Shown: positions 31,417-39,742 of the stretch, one piece after another | Numbering within the stretch: position 1 is the stretch's first letter | Layout: every line of letters begins with the position of its first letter | Virus record (IMG/VR): IMGVR_UViG_3300025570_000015 | Location: 1 to 61,867 of that record | DNA length: 61,867 bases | Strand: one strand, 5' to 3' | Source: a virus | Made by a program: the position numbers and the translations under genes | Notes under the pieces: generated by a model | What the model was told of the DNA's origin: nothing | The model's database searches: none | What the model saw: the letters and a program-made list of their open reading frames with translations, nothing else

Positions 31417-31905
31417 CTAATCTGCTAACGGGTTATCAAGCGCTCTCTGCAACTTACCCATCAATTTATCTTCCAGCTCTTTCATTTCGCCACTTTGGGA
31501 AACCCTAACACGTTCACGCTGATTTTCAAAGCGTACCTCGGCAGCGTCTATCATGTCCCTGACTTTGTCTTCAGATTTGCGCACCATGTCCTCAATTCTG
31601 TCGGCCTGACGCTCAATACTCAAAATATCATCACGCAATCCAGTTTTGATCTCTCGCGTGTAATCCATAGTTTGCTGTATATTAGCATCCATTAAATCCA
31701 TCTGAGTTTGATATTCGTTTAAGTCTAGCCCAGCGACCTCTTCTATCTTTTGGTACATAACAAAGCCGCCATACAGGCCACCAACAATAGTAGACACAAA
31801 CGCAAATATAGCCATGATAGAACCAGCCGTAAGCTTCATGCCACCAGCTTTAATTTGGCGGTCTGCCAAGCCATCAATCCCATCTGCTATCTTTGTTGTA
31901 TCCAT
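31417..31905 (-). CDS. Membrane-anchored coiled-coil protein (162 aa)
   Basis: One membrane helix (about 27-50, TAGSIMAIFAFVSTIVGGLY) is followed by a long coiled coil (about 70-155; SIERQADRIEDMVRKSEDKV). N-in topology with a rigid periplasmic rod resembles an inner-membrane spanin subunit, but no partner lipoprotein (lipobox) was found nearby. Its stop overlaps the start of the signal-peptide protein upstream. Confidence 0.55.
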   Translation of the reverse strand: MDTTKIADGIDGLADRQIKAGGMKLTAGSIMAIFAFVSTIVGGLYGGFVMYQKIEEVAGLDLNEYQTQMDLMDANIQQTMDYTREIKTGLRDDILSIERQADRIEDMVRKSEDKVRDMIDAAEVRFENQRERVRVSQSGEMKELEDKLMGKLQRALDNPLAD

Positions 31906-32303
31906 TATTCTACAAAGTCCATTTCATTGCCCTTTGCTTGCAGGCTTTTAAGTTGCTCTAGCTCATCACGTAGCATTTGTATCTCAAGCCTACGCTGTGC
32001 CAGCTCTACTTGGTATAGGTCATCGCAGTTAATACGAGACTTGGGCTTGTCTAATGGTATGACTATGCGGGCATATACGCCAATATCTTTTGCCCTGTCG
32101 ATTGTGTCAAAATTAGATAAGACGCCAGTTACGCCATACTCAAGGTTTACTCCGCCACCGACTGCGTTACTGCAATCAAGATTGCCTGCGCGAAACCTGT
32201 CACTCTGGTAGTTCATTGGTGGATTTGGCAGTGATAAACTAAGGTTGCTACTCTCAGCTAATGCAGCGCCGCCGATTATGGATAAAACAAACGCTAATTT
32301 CAT
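31905..32303 (-). CDS. Secreted protein with signal peptide and C-terminal coiled coil (132 aa)
   Basis: Signal peptide MKLAFVLSIIGGAALAES with a clear A-L-A cleavage site. The mature part carries two cysteines (LDCSNAV, INCDDLY), VNLEYGVTGVLSN and ARIVIPLDKPK strands, and a final helix (LEIQMLRDELEQLKSLQAK). It is exported to the periplasm or outer membrane, perhaps as an envelope-disruption partner of the coiled-coil membrane protein next to it. Function inferred. Confidence 0.6.
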   Translation of the reverse strand: MKLAFVLSIIGGAALAESSNLSLSLPNPPMNYQSDRFRAGNLDCSNAVGGGVNLEYGVTGVLSNFDTIDRAKDIGVYARIVIPLDKPKSRINCDDLYQVELAQRRLEIQMLRDELEQLKSLQAKGNEMDFVE

Positions 32304-32686
32304 TTAGTTTCCTCCATAACTTTAGAGCATATCCTAGATGATATTAGTGGGCTTGAGCTGCGTGGCTTAACCACCTTTGATATTGTGCATAAGTATAATG
32401 GATTATCTAAGTCTGATTTTCGGATATACACCTCAAAATCTTTACGCTCTTTGTAATCAACTTTCATAATTCTATATGTAGTTGAAAATGGCATACTGTT
32501 AAAGTCCAAGTCAAACAGCTCTACCTGATAATATTTAACGTCTTCTCGCTGATTAAACAAAGACATTTGTACCTTCATTACGCCAGATACGTGTGATGGT
32601 TTTAGCTTTGGATAGGCTGGCGTCATCTCATGTGCATGAACTATAGACGCCAAGCCTATGAATAATATGGATAATTTATTTAGCAA
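32300..32686 (-). CDS. Secreted protein, pilus-chaperone-like layout (128 aa)
   Basis: Signal peptide MLNKLSILFIGLASIVHAHE, followed by a beta-rich domain with KYYQVELFDLDFNSMPFSTT and CTISKVVKPRSSS and two cysteines near the end (YLCTIS, RICSKV). The alternating strands resemble the N-terminal half of periplasmic immunoglobulin-like chaperones but it is only half the usual length. It lies next to a fimbrial-subunit-like protein, which makes the comparison interesting though unproven. Confidence 0.5.
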   Translation of the reverse strand: MLNKLSILFIGLASIVHAHEMTPAYPKLKPSHVSGVMKVQMSLFNQREDVKYYQVELFDLDFNSMPFSTTYRIMKVDYKERKDFEVYIRKSDLDNPLYLCTISKVVKPRSSSPLISSRICSKVMEETK

Positions 32687-33167
32687 TGCATTCTGCTTGC
32701 ACTACAGCCGTATATGTACCGCCAGTAAATGGCTTGGAAGCTGCGTAGGCTGCAGTGCTTGACGTGCTAAACCACGTCGATCCCGCAACGCTTAAATCAA
32801 ACACTGTAGTATTGTCATACACAACTTTTGCACTGTCATACCCAGACATGCCTGCGTCTGATGTTTTTGACACGCTTGTTGAGCCTGTCCAAGCTACGCT
32901 ATCTGTTAAGGCGGGTGATGAACTAAACGAGCTAGGGTGCGTGATGTTTGCCGTATAGTAATCAGCTATTGCTACATCAAATCTAACTACAGGTAAAACG
33001 CCGCCATCACTTGGAGATGTACTTAGTGTACTTGCAGTTGGGTTGCCATAAACCCCAGATTTGTCCGTTTGTATAACGCACTTTGCTTCCACGTTACCTA
33101 CTATGTCCACACTTCCGGCAAGAGCTGGTGAAGCTAGTGCGATAAGTGGTATTGCTAAATATTTCAT
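32676..33167 (-). CDS. Secreted fimbrial/SCPU-like protein (163 aa)
   Basis: Signal peptide MKYLAIPLIALASPALAGS, then a Ser/Thr-rich all-beta domain with one cysteine near each end (EAKCVIQT and VQAECIAK), which could pair as in major pilins and spore-coat-U-like proteins. The C-terminal strand GGTYTAVVQAECIAK resembles the last strand of such subunits. The start overlaps the next gene by 11 nt. A phage-encoded secreted beta-protein may coat or alter the host envelope. Confidence 0.55.
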   Translation of the reverse strand: MKYLAIPLIALASPALAGSVDIVGNVEAKCVIQTDKSGVYGNPTASTLSTSPSDGGVLPVVRFDVAIADYYTANITHPSSFSSSPALTDSVAWTGSTSVSKTSDAGMSGYDSAKVVYDNTTVFDLSVAGSTWFSTSSTAAYAASKPFTGGTYTAVVQAECIAK

Positions 33168-33174
33168 ATTAACC

Positions 33175-34047
33175 TCACTTGTTGTATTGCATGTCTACCA
33201 TTTGCTCATGCAGGATTTGTTGCGCTAAATTATTTCGTAAGCCTTTTTTGTTATCCGATATATTGCCACCATCTAATGATGCTACGTCATCATATATACC
33301 ACCATTTATTGCAGAATTATAGTACATAGCTATATTCGTTTGCTGGTTCATCTGATTTATAATATTTGATTGCCCTTGCGTTTTAAATAACGTCAATGCA
33401 TTCTCGGATGCTATCAAGCCAAGCTCAATGCGCGTTTCCTTCTCTTCATTATCATCCTCAGATATAATATTACCATCCTCATCGTATTCGTAGTCTTGCT
33501 CAGTGTCTATTGCGTCTAGCACGGCGTCATCTTCCAGAGCTGCGTATACTTCAATTTCTGGTAAATCTGGTACAGGCTTGATGTACCCGGGGCATGATGG
33601 GTTTAACTGCGGGTCAAAACATTCATCTATTCTAAAATTATATATTACCACGGCGTCTTCTACAGTGCCTTCACCCTCAACAGTGATTGAACCATCACCC
33701 CAGTTTTCGATAGGTATATTTGGTATGGGAAAAGTTTTAACGATTGTATTGCTAGGCATTCCAGACCAATCATCAACTTCTTTAAACGTGTAGCCATCGC
33801 CGGCAGAATTAAGATTACCAACGCTAACTTTCATGTCTGCGTCAGTCTCTTTTACAGTTCTATATTTATATGTGAGGCCATTTATATCTAACCCCGGCAC
33901 ATCTGGGAACATGGGCGTCATACTCCAGTTTAATGAGTAGTAAGCCGCATTGCCAGAGAAGCCGTATAAGTATGGCTCAGAGTGCGAGTAAGAGGGATAG
34001 AGTGCTAATAATAACGCCCAACCCAATCTTTGTTTCACTGTTATCAT
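33175..34047 (-). CDS. Large secreted protein with acidic linker (290 aa)
   Basis: Signal peptide MITVKQRLGWALLLALYPSY (cleavage near SHSEP). A beta-rich N-terminal domain (about 27-150) ends in the disulfide-type motif YNFRIDECFDPQLNPSCPGY, known to me from secreted proteins of marine phages and their hosts. Then comes a very acidic linker (about 175-205, DEDGNIISEDDNEEKE) and a C-terminal helical part. AAAAGGAT precedes the ATG, which lies 71 nt inside the upstream gene. Confidence 0.55.
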   Translation of the reverse strand: MITVKQRLGWALLLALYPSYSHSEPYLYGFSGNAAYYSLNWSMTPMFPDVPGLDINGLTYKYRTVKETDADMKVSVGNLNSAGDGYTFKEVDDWSGMPSNTIVKTFPIPNIPIENWGDGSITVEGEGTVEDAVVIYNFRIDECFDPQLNPSCPGYIKPVPDLPEIEVYAALEDDAVLDAIDTEQDYEYDEDGNIISEDDNEEKETRIELGLIASENALTLFKTQGQSNIINQMNQQTNIAMYYNSAINGGIYDDVASLDGGNISDNKKGLRNNLAQQILHEQMVDMQYNK

Positions 34048-34525
34048 TAAACATCCTTTTAACTACGTTTTGCTGATCTCTTTCAATTTCTTCTTTCACA
34101 GCTTCCATTTCCCACGCTAATCTAGCTTTATCTCCAACTAAACCATCTTTGGGGCAAGGCGTGCCAGCATTTAACATAGCGTCGAATACACGTTCATCTT
34201 GGCACATTACAGATACAGCAGCTACCTTCATTCCCATATCATACATGGTTTTAGCATTTTTGAGCTTTTCGCAATTCATATCACGCACTGTTCTGCCGGC
34301 AGATATACCAAGTATTTGCGTTTGCACTGCTCCAGCTACACCTACAGTACATAGGTCAGAGTTGCTTGTGTTTATGTTAGGAGATATTGCAGAAGGTGGC
34401 GGGCTAACTATTGTAGTTTCCATCGAGCCATTTGAAGTTACAGTGCTTTCTGATCGTATTACGTCATCATCTTCTGCGTATGCAGCGCCACCAATGAGTA
34501 ATACGATTAAAGCTATGCGTATCAT
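33977..34525 (-). CDS. Secreted/membrane protein with four cysteines and C-terminal TM (182 aa)
   Basis: Signal peptide MIRIALIVLLIGGAAYAEDD. The mature domain contains LCTVGVAGAVQTQILGISAG, a Cys-rich middle (MNCEKLKN, VMCQDERV, PCPKDG), a helix (LAWEMEAVKEEIERD) and the hydrophobic tail LGVIISTLSLLLAL. The last 71 nt also encode the signal peptide of the next gene in another frame. An envelope role in lysis is likely; the family recurs in marine phages but has no named function that I know. Confidence 0.6.
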   Translation of the reverse strand: MIRIALIVLLIGGAAYAEDDDVIRSESTVTSNGSMETTIVSPPPSAISPNINTSNSDLCTVGVAGAVQTQILGISAGRTVRDMNCEKLKNAKTMYDMGMKVAAVSVMCQDERVFDAMLNAGTPCPKDGLVGDKARLAWEMEAVKEEIERDQQNVVKRMFNDNSETKIGLGVIISTLSLLLAL

Positions 34526-34746
34526 TTTCGCTCCACTAACCTGTCTAGCTTTTCCTCAATGCGATCAAACTTACCCATTATTTGGCTAAGCACTTGCGAG
34601 CTATCTGCCTTAGTTACATACTCTTCCCTAGTACGATTTAATAAGATTTGCAATCTTTGCACTTCAAGCACGTAACCACGTAGGACAAAGCCTATAAAAC
34701 CAACGCCTAGCGTTAGTACGCTGCTCCATAGGTCTGTCATTTCCAT
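34522..34746 (-). CDS. Small TM plus coiled-coil protein (74 aa)
   Basis: A single membrane helix (about 9-27, SVLTLGVGFIGFVLRGYVLE) and a C-terminal coiled coil (QIMGKFDRIEEKLDRLVERK). This is the compact layout of many phage membrane accessory or holin-like proteins. ATGA overlap with the gene downstream and TAATG overlap with the gene upstream. Confidence 0.6.
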   Translation of the reverse strand: MEMTDLWSSVLTLGVGFIGFVLRGYVLEVQRLQILLNRTREEYVTKADSSQVLSQIMGKFDRIEEKLDRLVERK

Positions 34747-35048
34747 TAGTAGCTACCTTCCCAGACACGCAGTCCGCTAAATTCGTTACTCATTAGCTTC
34801 CTCTTTAACACATCTTTGACTGCTTGTGTATCCGTCCATTCAACACCAGCTTCTTTTAACCATATACCAAGCATAGCCATATCAACATTGCCTACATGCT
34901 TATAGTCTGATCCAAATGAGTTATCAGTGACTTCACGCGCATAAGACGCATCTCTTAACGCTTGCCCGCCATCATGTGTTTTCTTAATAAGTATCTGATC
35001 GCCTTCAAAGTACATTTTTTCTGATATTTTGTTTGATAAATTTGCCAT
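34746..35048 (-). CDS. Conserved 100-aa phage protein of unknown function
   Basis: Soluble helical protein with MYFEGDQILIKKTHDGGQAL and a late SNEFSGLRVWEGSY. Similar proteins are found beside capsid genes in podoviruses. No catalytic residues stand out. Seven bases separate it from the next gene upstream, so both probably belong to one transcript beginning after the capsid terminator. Confidence 0.5.
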   Translation of the reverse strand: MANLSNKISEKMYFEGDQILIKKTHDGGQALRDASYAREVTDNSFGSDYKHVGNVDMAMLGIWLKEAGVEWTDTQAVKDVLKRKLMSNEFSGLRVWEGSY

Positions 35049-35055
35049 CTATCAT

Positions 35056-35313
35056 TCATTCCCATGCTTCATTTACATCAGGTGTAGATGGATCATCAGA
35101 CTTGAGTGTGCCATTTTCATTTCTAGCACGCTTACGTTTAGCGGGTGCTTTCTTTGCAGGCTTCTCTACAACGTCTTCAATAACTGTAATTACGTGAGGG
35201 CGTAGTTTATTTATCTTTGCCACTTCCTCATCTGGCAGTATAGCAGTCTCGCCTTTTTCAATTCGGCCTACGCTGCAATGTAGTTTAATTGCATTAACTA
35301 ATACTTTTTTCAT
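35056..35313 (-). CDS. Small Lys/Arg-tailed protein next to capsid (85 aa)
   Basis: Start MKKVLVNAIKLHCSVGRIEK at 35,313, with GGAG 8 nt upstream; a longer frame to 35,343 would begin inside the terminator hairpin region. The N-terminus is a small beta barrel-like module (GETAILPDEEVAKINKL), and the C-terminus is basic then acidic (KKAPAKRKRARN, DDPSTPDVNEAWE). A head-associated or decoration role is inferred from position. Confidence 0.55.
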   Translation of the reverse strand: MKKVLVNAIKLHCSVGRIEKGETAILPDEEVAKINKLRPHVITVIEDVVEKPAKKAPAKRKRARNENGTLKSDDPSTPDVNEAWE

Positions 35314-35332
35314 TATGTTCTCCAATGATGTT

Positions 35333-35357
35333 AAAAGGGGCAACCGAAGCTGCCCCT
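35333..35357 (-). terminator. Rho-independent terminator after the capsid gene
   Basis: On the minus strand AGGGGCA-GC-TTCG-GT-TGCCCCT is followed by TTT: 7-bp GC-rich stem extended by a C-G pair around a cUUCGg tetraloop, then a short U-run. It lies 13 bp after the capsid stop. It would set high capsid and lower downstream lysis-gene expression. Confidence 0.85.
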
Positions 35358-35370
35358 AGATTTACACTAC

Positions 35371-36327
35371 TTATGAAGTTGTGTTGTCAGCAATGATACC
35401 ATTTGCTTTTTCATTTTTAGCGCACAGTGTTAGCTCTGTGGTGACTTGTCTTGTGGAATTATCTCCAGTTTTTGCGAGTGCAACATTCTTTGTTGGACGT
35501 AAAACTGCAACTTCCCACATATTGTCCTGCATGATGAAAACATCGCGTGATCTGTTCTCCCGGCTGGGCATAAATTCAACAGATCCCCAAGGTGTTACAT
35601 ATACAGCAAGTGATTTGATTACTTTCTCATCACCAGCTTGTACTGCTGAACGCTGGTTGTTGTTACCAGTGAAGCCTAAAGCTAGGTTCATTTGGAATGC
35701 AGACAAGTAAACTGTGTCTGGCTTTCCGCCCTCTTCCCAAATTGACTGCATAACGCCATCAAATTTAGTTTGTGAAAATGCTGTTGGCGTACCATCATCA
35801 GTACGCGCATCAGAACCATCACCAGTTGGGTTTGCGCCAGAGTTTCCAGATTGGAAGTCTACGTTTGTAATCATCCATGCTGGAGCGCCTGCAAGTTCGC
35901 GTGCTGTTGATGAATTACCAGCAACTCTTGCGTTGTTTGCGAATAGAGCTTTTTCTATATCGAGCTTCTGCTCTTTCGCCACTTTTAAGGTGTGATAAGC
36001 TAACTCACGACCCCGGCCTGCTTTATTTAGACCTTCATCTGTGTCAGGAACTACAACTGCGTTTTTAAAGATTTGCGTGTAATTGCCTAAACGAGATGTT
36101 GCTGTACGTGCTTCAGCAGTAGTTGCATCGCCTTCAATGTGAGCGTTTGCGCCAGATGCACGTAGTGAATCTGTCTGCCACTCGGTAAAAGTGTTGCGTG
36201 CAGTAGTTTTCTTACACTTAGAATATAGTGGAGTTTCCTCCGGGCTTACGTTGTAAATCACGTCAGATAAATCTTCACGTATCCCCACAGCATCATAGCT
36301 GTCAAATGTGTTGGATGGTTGTGCCAT
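35371..36327 (-). CDS. Major capsid protein (SU10/BPP-1-like HK97 fold)
   Basis: 318 aa. MAQPSNTFDSYDAVGIREDL, then YNVSPEETPLYSKCKKTTA are typical of the SU10-like major head family. The body contains the KFDGVMQSIWEEGGKPDTVY and FMPSRENRSRDVFIMQDNMW segments of the HK97-fold A and P domains. No N-terminal delta region is present, which fits a separate scaffold (next gene). It is followed by a strong terminator, as expected for the most expressed gene. Confidence 0.85.
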   Translation of the reverse strand: MAQPSNTFDSYDAVGIREDLSDVIYNVSPEETPLYSKCKKTTARNTFTEWQTDSLRASGANAHIEGDATTAEARTATSRLGNYTQIFKNAVVVPDTDEGLNKAGRGRELAYHTLKVAKEQKLDIEKALFANNARVAGNSSTARELAGAPAWMITNVDFQSGNSGANPTGDGSDARTDDGTPTAFSQTKFDGVMQSIWEEGGKPDTVYLSAFQMNLALGFTGNNNQRSAVQAGDEKVIKSLAVYVTPWGSVEFMPSRENRSRDVFIMQDNMWEVAVLRPTKNVALAKTGDNSTRQVTTELTLCAKNEKANGIIADNTTS

Positions 36328-36368
36328 GTTTTTTCCCTTTCAAGGATTAAGAAGCAATACTTAATGTA

Positions 36369-37403
36369 TTAGCTATCACCAATTATCAAGTTCAATGCAT
36401 CATCGATTGAACCTGTCTTCTGCAAGCGCTGTTGCGCTTTTTTACGAGTTGCGGAATTTCCTTCTTGACGCTTTTTAGCACCAGCCTTCACTACAGGGCT
36501 TGGCTTCTTACCACTAGCCTTTGCAGATTTCTTCTTGGCTACCAACTCCTGCCACTTGCGAGCATCGTTTGTAAGTCTTACAGCTCTTGCATCTTTGACG
36601 CTTTGCATCTCTTCAACAGTGTAGCCGTAAGATACACCGACATTTACGAGTGCATCCTTAATTTGCTGGCCTTTAACTGGGTCAGCTATTTCTGGAATAT
36701 ATTGTTGCAAAAGTCTAACCTGTTCAAGATCGTATTCTTGTTCGGCGGCAAGAGATGCCTGCTGCTTTTGCATTGCAATATTCTGGAGTTGTGTTTGATT
36801 TTGGTTGTATTCCTGCACCTTCTTATCATACAAAGCTTTCTCAGTCATATATCCAATTGGATCATCATTGAGTAATTGTTCGGATGGTTCGATTGGGCGC
36901 TGTAATCCACCAGCTTCAAACGATTGGTGCAACCGCATAAATTGGTCTTCCCGCTGTTGCAACGCGGCTTCCTTTTGATCAAAATGTGCTTTGATCCTAA
37001 CTTGAGCCTGTTCGACTTGCTTTCGCTCCTCGGCAGCCTCTTGAAACCGCTTATTAATTGCCGCTTGTCCCGCATATGATTGCTTTAACTGCTCCAGTGT
37101 AGCCTGCTCTATCTTGCCGTCAGCTTTGACGGAATAAAGGACATCTTCTTCAGTAGCCTCTTGAGGGTCTTCATCGTCAATTTCCACATCATCAAGATCA
37201 TATTCTTCATCATCTTGTTCGCTGGATGCTTCTAGTTCAGCGTCATCTTCGCTCTCGGCTGTTGCCTCAATCGCTTCACTTTGATCGTCATCTTCAGTCT
37301 CAGTGATTTGATCAACGGCTTCGCTCAGATTATCGCCACCAGTGTCTTCTGGGGCGGGTGATAATAAGCTGTTTACAGCTTGGTCTAGGCTAGTCGATTC
37401 CAT
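36369..37403 (-). CDS. Scaffolding protein
   Basis: 344 aa. The very acidic N-terminal third (about 15-85, runs of Asp/Glu) is followed by long coiled-coil helices with many Gln (about 110-240) and a basic C-terminus (KKKSAKASGKKPSP, ARKKAQQ) that would bind the capsid. Order, charge pattern and position directly upstream of capsid are those of podoviral scaffolds. It was read in full only once in this window. The A-to-B junction lies about 50 bp upstream of its start. Confidence 0.8.
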   Translation of the reverse strand: MESTSLDQAVNSLLSPAPEDTGGDNLSEAVDQITETEDDDQSEAIEATAESEDDAELEASSEQDDEEYDLDDVEIDDEDPQEATEEDVLYSVKADGKIEQATLEQLKQSYAGQAAINKRFQEAAEERKQVEQAQVRIKAHFDQKEAALQQREDQFMRLHQSFEAGGLQRPIEPSEQLLNDDPIGYMTEKALYDKKVQEYNQNQTQLQNIAMQKQQASLAAEQEYDLEQVRLLQQYIPEIADPVKGQQIKDALVNVGVSYGYTVEEMQSVKDARAVRLTNDARKWQELVAKKKSAKASGKKPSPVVKAGAKKRQEGNSATRKKAQQRLQKTGSIDDALNLIIGDS

Positions 37404-37408
37404 CGGTG

Positions 37409-37651
37409 CTAGTTCCTTTGTTTGCGATCTAAAATTAACTCTGCCGCCAAAGCAGCGTCGAGTTTAATTTCGATCTGGTTCACTGCACGCAGTATTGCGT
37501 GAGCATCTTCACGTACATCAACGTCTGATGCACTACTGTCAGCGAATAACCTTAGTTGGTCATCGCGTACCTGTTGCATAAAATTTATAAAAGCTGTGTC
37601 GTTTTTTAGACGCTTAGCTTCATCTGCGTTTATGCGTATTTCTGTTGTCAT
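37409..37651 (-). CDS. Small conserved virion-module protein (80 aa), at the A/B junction
   Basis: Complete version of the gene cut at the window start. MTTEIRINADEAKRLKNDTA, then RDDQLRLFADSSASDVDVRE. ATGA overlap with the unit B portal and 5 bp before the scaffold start. The 127-bp exact repeat lies inside it, so its N-terminal part is unit B sequence, its middle is common, and its C-terminus comes with unit A scaffold. Function unknown. Confidence 0.7.
   Translation of the reverse strand: MTTEIRINADEAKRLKNDTAFINFMQQVRDDQLRLFADSSASDVDVREDAHAILRAVNQIEIKLDAALAAELILDRKQRN
37458..37584. repeat. 127-bp exact repeat, internal copy (probable assembly join)
   Basis: Identical to bases 1-127. Left of it sequence continues as unit A scaffold; right of it unit B begins with differences from unit A (for example TTTATAAAAGC in place of GCACGAATGCC). 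See the first finding for the interpretation. Confidence 0.9.
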
Positions 37652-39732
37652 TGCTGTGGAGTACCTTGTGCCATCTCACCAATCATTCTCACTTTATCTT
37701 GCTCCGCTTGTATGCGTGCAACATCAACTGATGTTCCATACTCACCATATACTTTAGCTGCATCAACGAGCAAGTCTTGCGCCATCTGATCTCGCTTTAA
37801 ATCATTGTCTGCGGCGGCTTTCTGCGCATCTAATTGCATCTTGGCGGCGTCTGATTGCATCTTAACTTGTGCTTTCATTTGTTCTGCCTGCAAGAATGCA
37901 GCATTCGGGTCTTGGCCTTCGCCTTGTTGTGCTTGTGCTGCTTGTTGCTGCTGTAGCATTTGAGCTTCAATTTCTTCAGTAATTGGCGCAAAATATCTGT
38001 CAGCGTTTCGTATTCCAGATACAGCTAATTGATCCGCCAGAGTATTGCGGATGTTAGTCATGCTAACTAAACCATTCATAGGCCCGTATGTCTGGTAAAC
38101 CATAGTCTGCATTTGTAATGCTTGGCTAAGTGCCATAGCTTTCTCTTCTTCACGTCCAGTACCTAATCCAACATTAATGCTAACGTCCATTGAGCTATCC
38201 CATACTCTAGGATCAACTGGCACAAATGTGCCATTCATACGCATCATTTGTTCTTCATCTACATTCTTGTTTGATAAACGTAGCATTATGCCAAACAAGT
38301 CTCTCATGCCATCTGCTAGGTTACGCACCATAACTTCAACTTGGCCTGCTGCGGCTTGCACAGTAGCTTGCACAGCTGCTTTAGTTGTAGATTGCATTGC
38401 ATCTGGGTCTAACCCCATAGAAGCCCGTGAGACGCCTGTTTTAGTCTCTACAAGGCCATCTAGGTAAGTTAATGCACCTAACGTCTGCCCAGCAGTAAAT
38501 GGCACTGACAAGTCTTGTACTGCACCAGCTTGGCGCATTCTTACAATTGCACCAATCTCGTTGTTTAACACGTCATCAATGTTAGCTGCGCCTTCTATGA
38601 CCGCCAAACGTGGATTATTCGTCATTGCTACGTTGTCTAAGATTGAGCGTAATATTGATGTAGCTGCGTCTTGGTCATCCATAACTATTTCAGCTAGTGA
38701 ACGTCCATAGAATGTGTGTGGTTCTGGGTCTATTTCAAACTTAGCAAAAGGCAATTCATCGCATGGCTCAAAGTCTAGCATCTCATATGATGTACCACCG
38801 CATGTAATCTTGTGTAATACGGGTATGCCAGTGCCATCAGCATCTATTCTCATATATGCTTCTGTCACAGTTACATTCTTCATTGACGGGTCTTGCTCAT
38901 CTTCATCAGATGTATCTAAGCTGTAGCCACGTCTTTCATGCACTTCAGCTTCAGTCATCTCTGACCCATTATCAAAGCTGTTTAAATCCAGTACAACTTC
39001 AGGGTCATACCCCATTGCTATTAAATCGCCTGCACGCATTTCCGTTCTGTGAGCCACCAAGTAAGCATCTTTGAGGTTACGTGCATCTCGGTTAATGAAG
39101 AATTCTTCAGGCGGCACGCTTTCAATGCATAGTTCGCCTTTTTCTTGCTGGCGGCTAATCTTTATACTGTGTGAGGGTGTTTCTATTTCCATGCCCATCT
39201 CGTCCATTGAGATGCTCATTTCTGTAGTTTGCTCCAATATGCTTACTTCATCATCATCTGTAAGATATGCAAGTTCATCATCGTTAAGGTCTGTGAACGT
39301 GTATATTTCTGCTTCCGGGTAAGTCATCCAGTATGCTTTTACGATACCTTGTTTCTTCACAAGTGCATCTTGAAATGCATCATTAATTACCCGGTAGCCA
39401 TTTAAGCGTGTAAACTCATGGTGCATAAATTCAGTGGCTTGTTCTGCCATTGCTACATCTTCTGCACCATGTGGAACAAACTCCACTGGCTTTGCTGTAC
39501 TTAGGAATATACGCATTAAGCTTGGCTTCACAGCACGTACGGTATCACGTACTTTTGTAGCTACAACTTTGCTTCTGCCATCTTCATAACCAAGGTCAAC
39601 TTCACCATCATAATATCGCTGTGCTTTAATTCTGTCTTGGCTTATTTCGCTTTCAACAAAATCCACTGCACTTGCAATAGCATCTTGAACTATGCCTTCG
39701 ACTTCTCTACGTGACTTTGGTTTTAATTCCAT
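37648..39732 (-). CDS. Portal (head-tail connector) protein, unit B
   Basis: 694 aa, the same length as the unit A portal and almost the same protein. Changes include R10-E11 (SRREVEG for SRMEIEG), H/A for R/P near residue 88, and an exchanged stretch around 165-195. Most DNA differences are at third codon positions, so both copies are under purifying selection and neither is a decaying duplicate. Confidence 0.93.
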   Translation of the reverse strand: MELKPKSRREVEGIVQDAIASAVDFVESEISQDRIKAQRYYDGEVDLGYEDGRSKVVATKVRDTVRAVKPSLMRIFLSTAKPVEFVPHGAEDVAMAEQATEFMHHEFTRLNGYRVINDAFQDALVKKQGIVKAYWMTYPEAEIYTFTDLNDDELAYLTDDDEVSILEQTTEMSISMDEMGMEIETPSHSIKISRQQEKGELCIESVPPEEFFINRDARNLKDAYLVAHRTEMRAGDLIAMGYDPEVVLDLNSFDNGSEMTEAEVHERRGYSLDTSDEDEQDPSMKNVTVTEAYMRIDADGTGIPVLHKITCGGTSYEMLDFEPCDELPFAKFEIDPEPHTFYGRSLAEIVMDDQDAATSILRSILDNVAMTNNPRLAVIEGAANIDDVLNNEIGAIVRMRQAGAVQDLSVPFTAGQTLGALTYLDGLVETKTGVSRASMGLDPDAMQSTTKAAVQATVQAAAGQVEVMVRNLADGMRDLFGIMLRLSNKNVDEEQMMRMNGTFVPVDPRVWDSSMDVSINVGLGTGREEEKAMALSQALQMQTMVYQTYGPMNGLVSMTNIRNTLADQLAVSGIRNADRYFAPITEEIEAQMLQQQQAAQAQQGEGQDPNAAFLQAEQMKAQVKMQSDAAKMQLDAQKAAADNDLKRDQMAQDLLVDAAKVYGEYGTSVDVARIQAEQDKVRMIGEMAQGTPQQ

Positions 39733-39742
39733 GTTCTATTCC

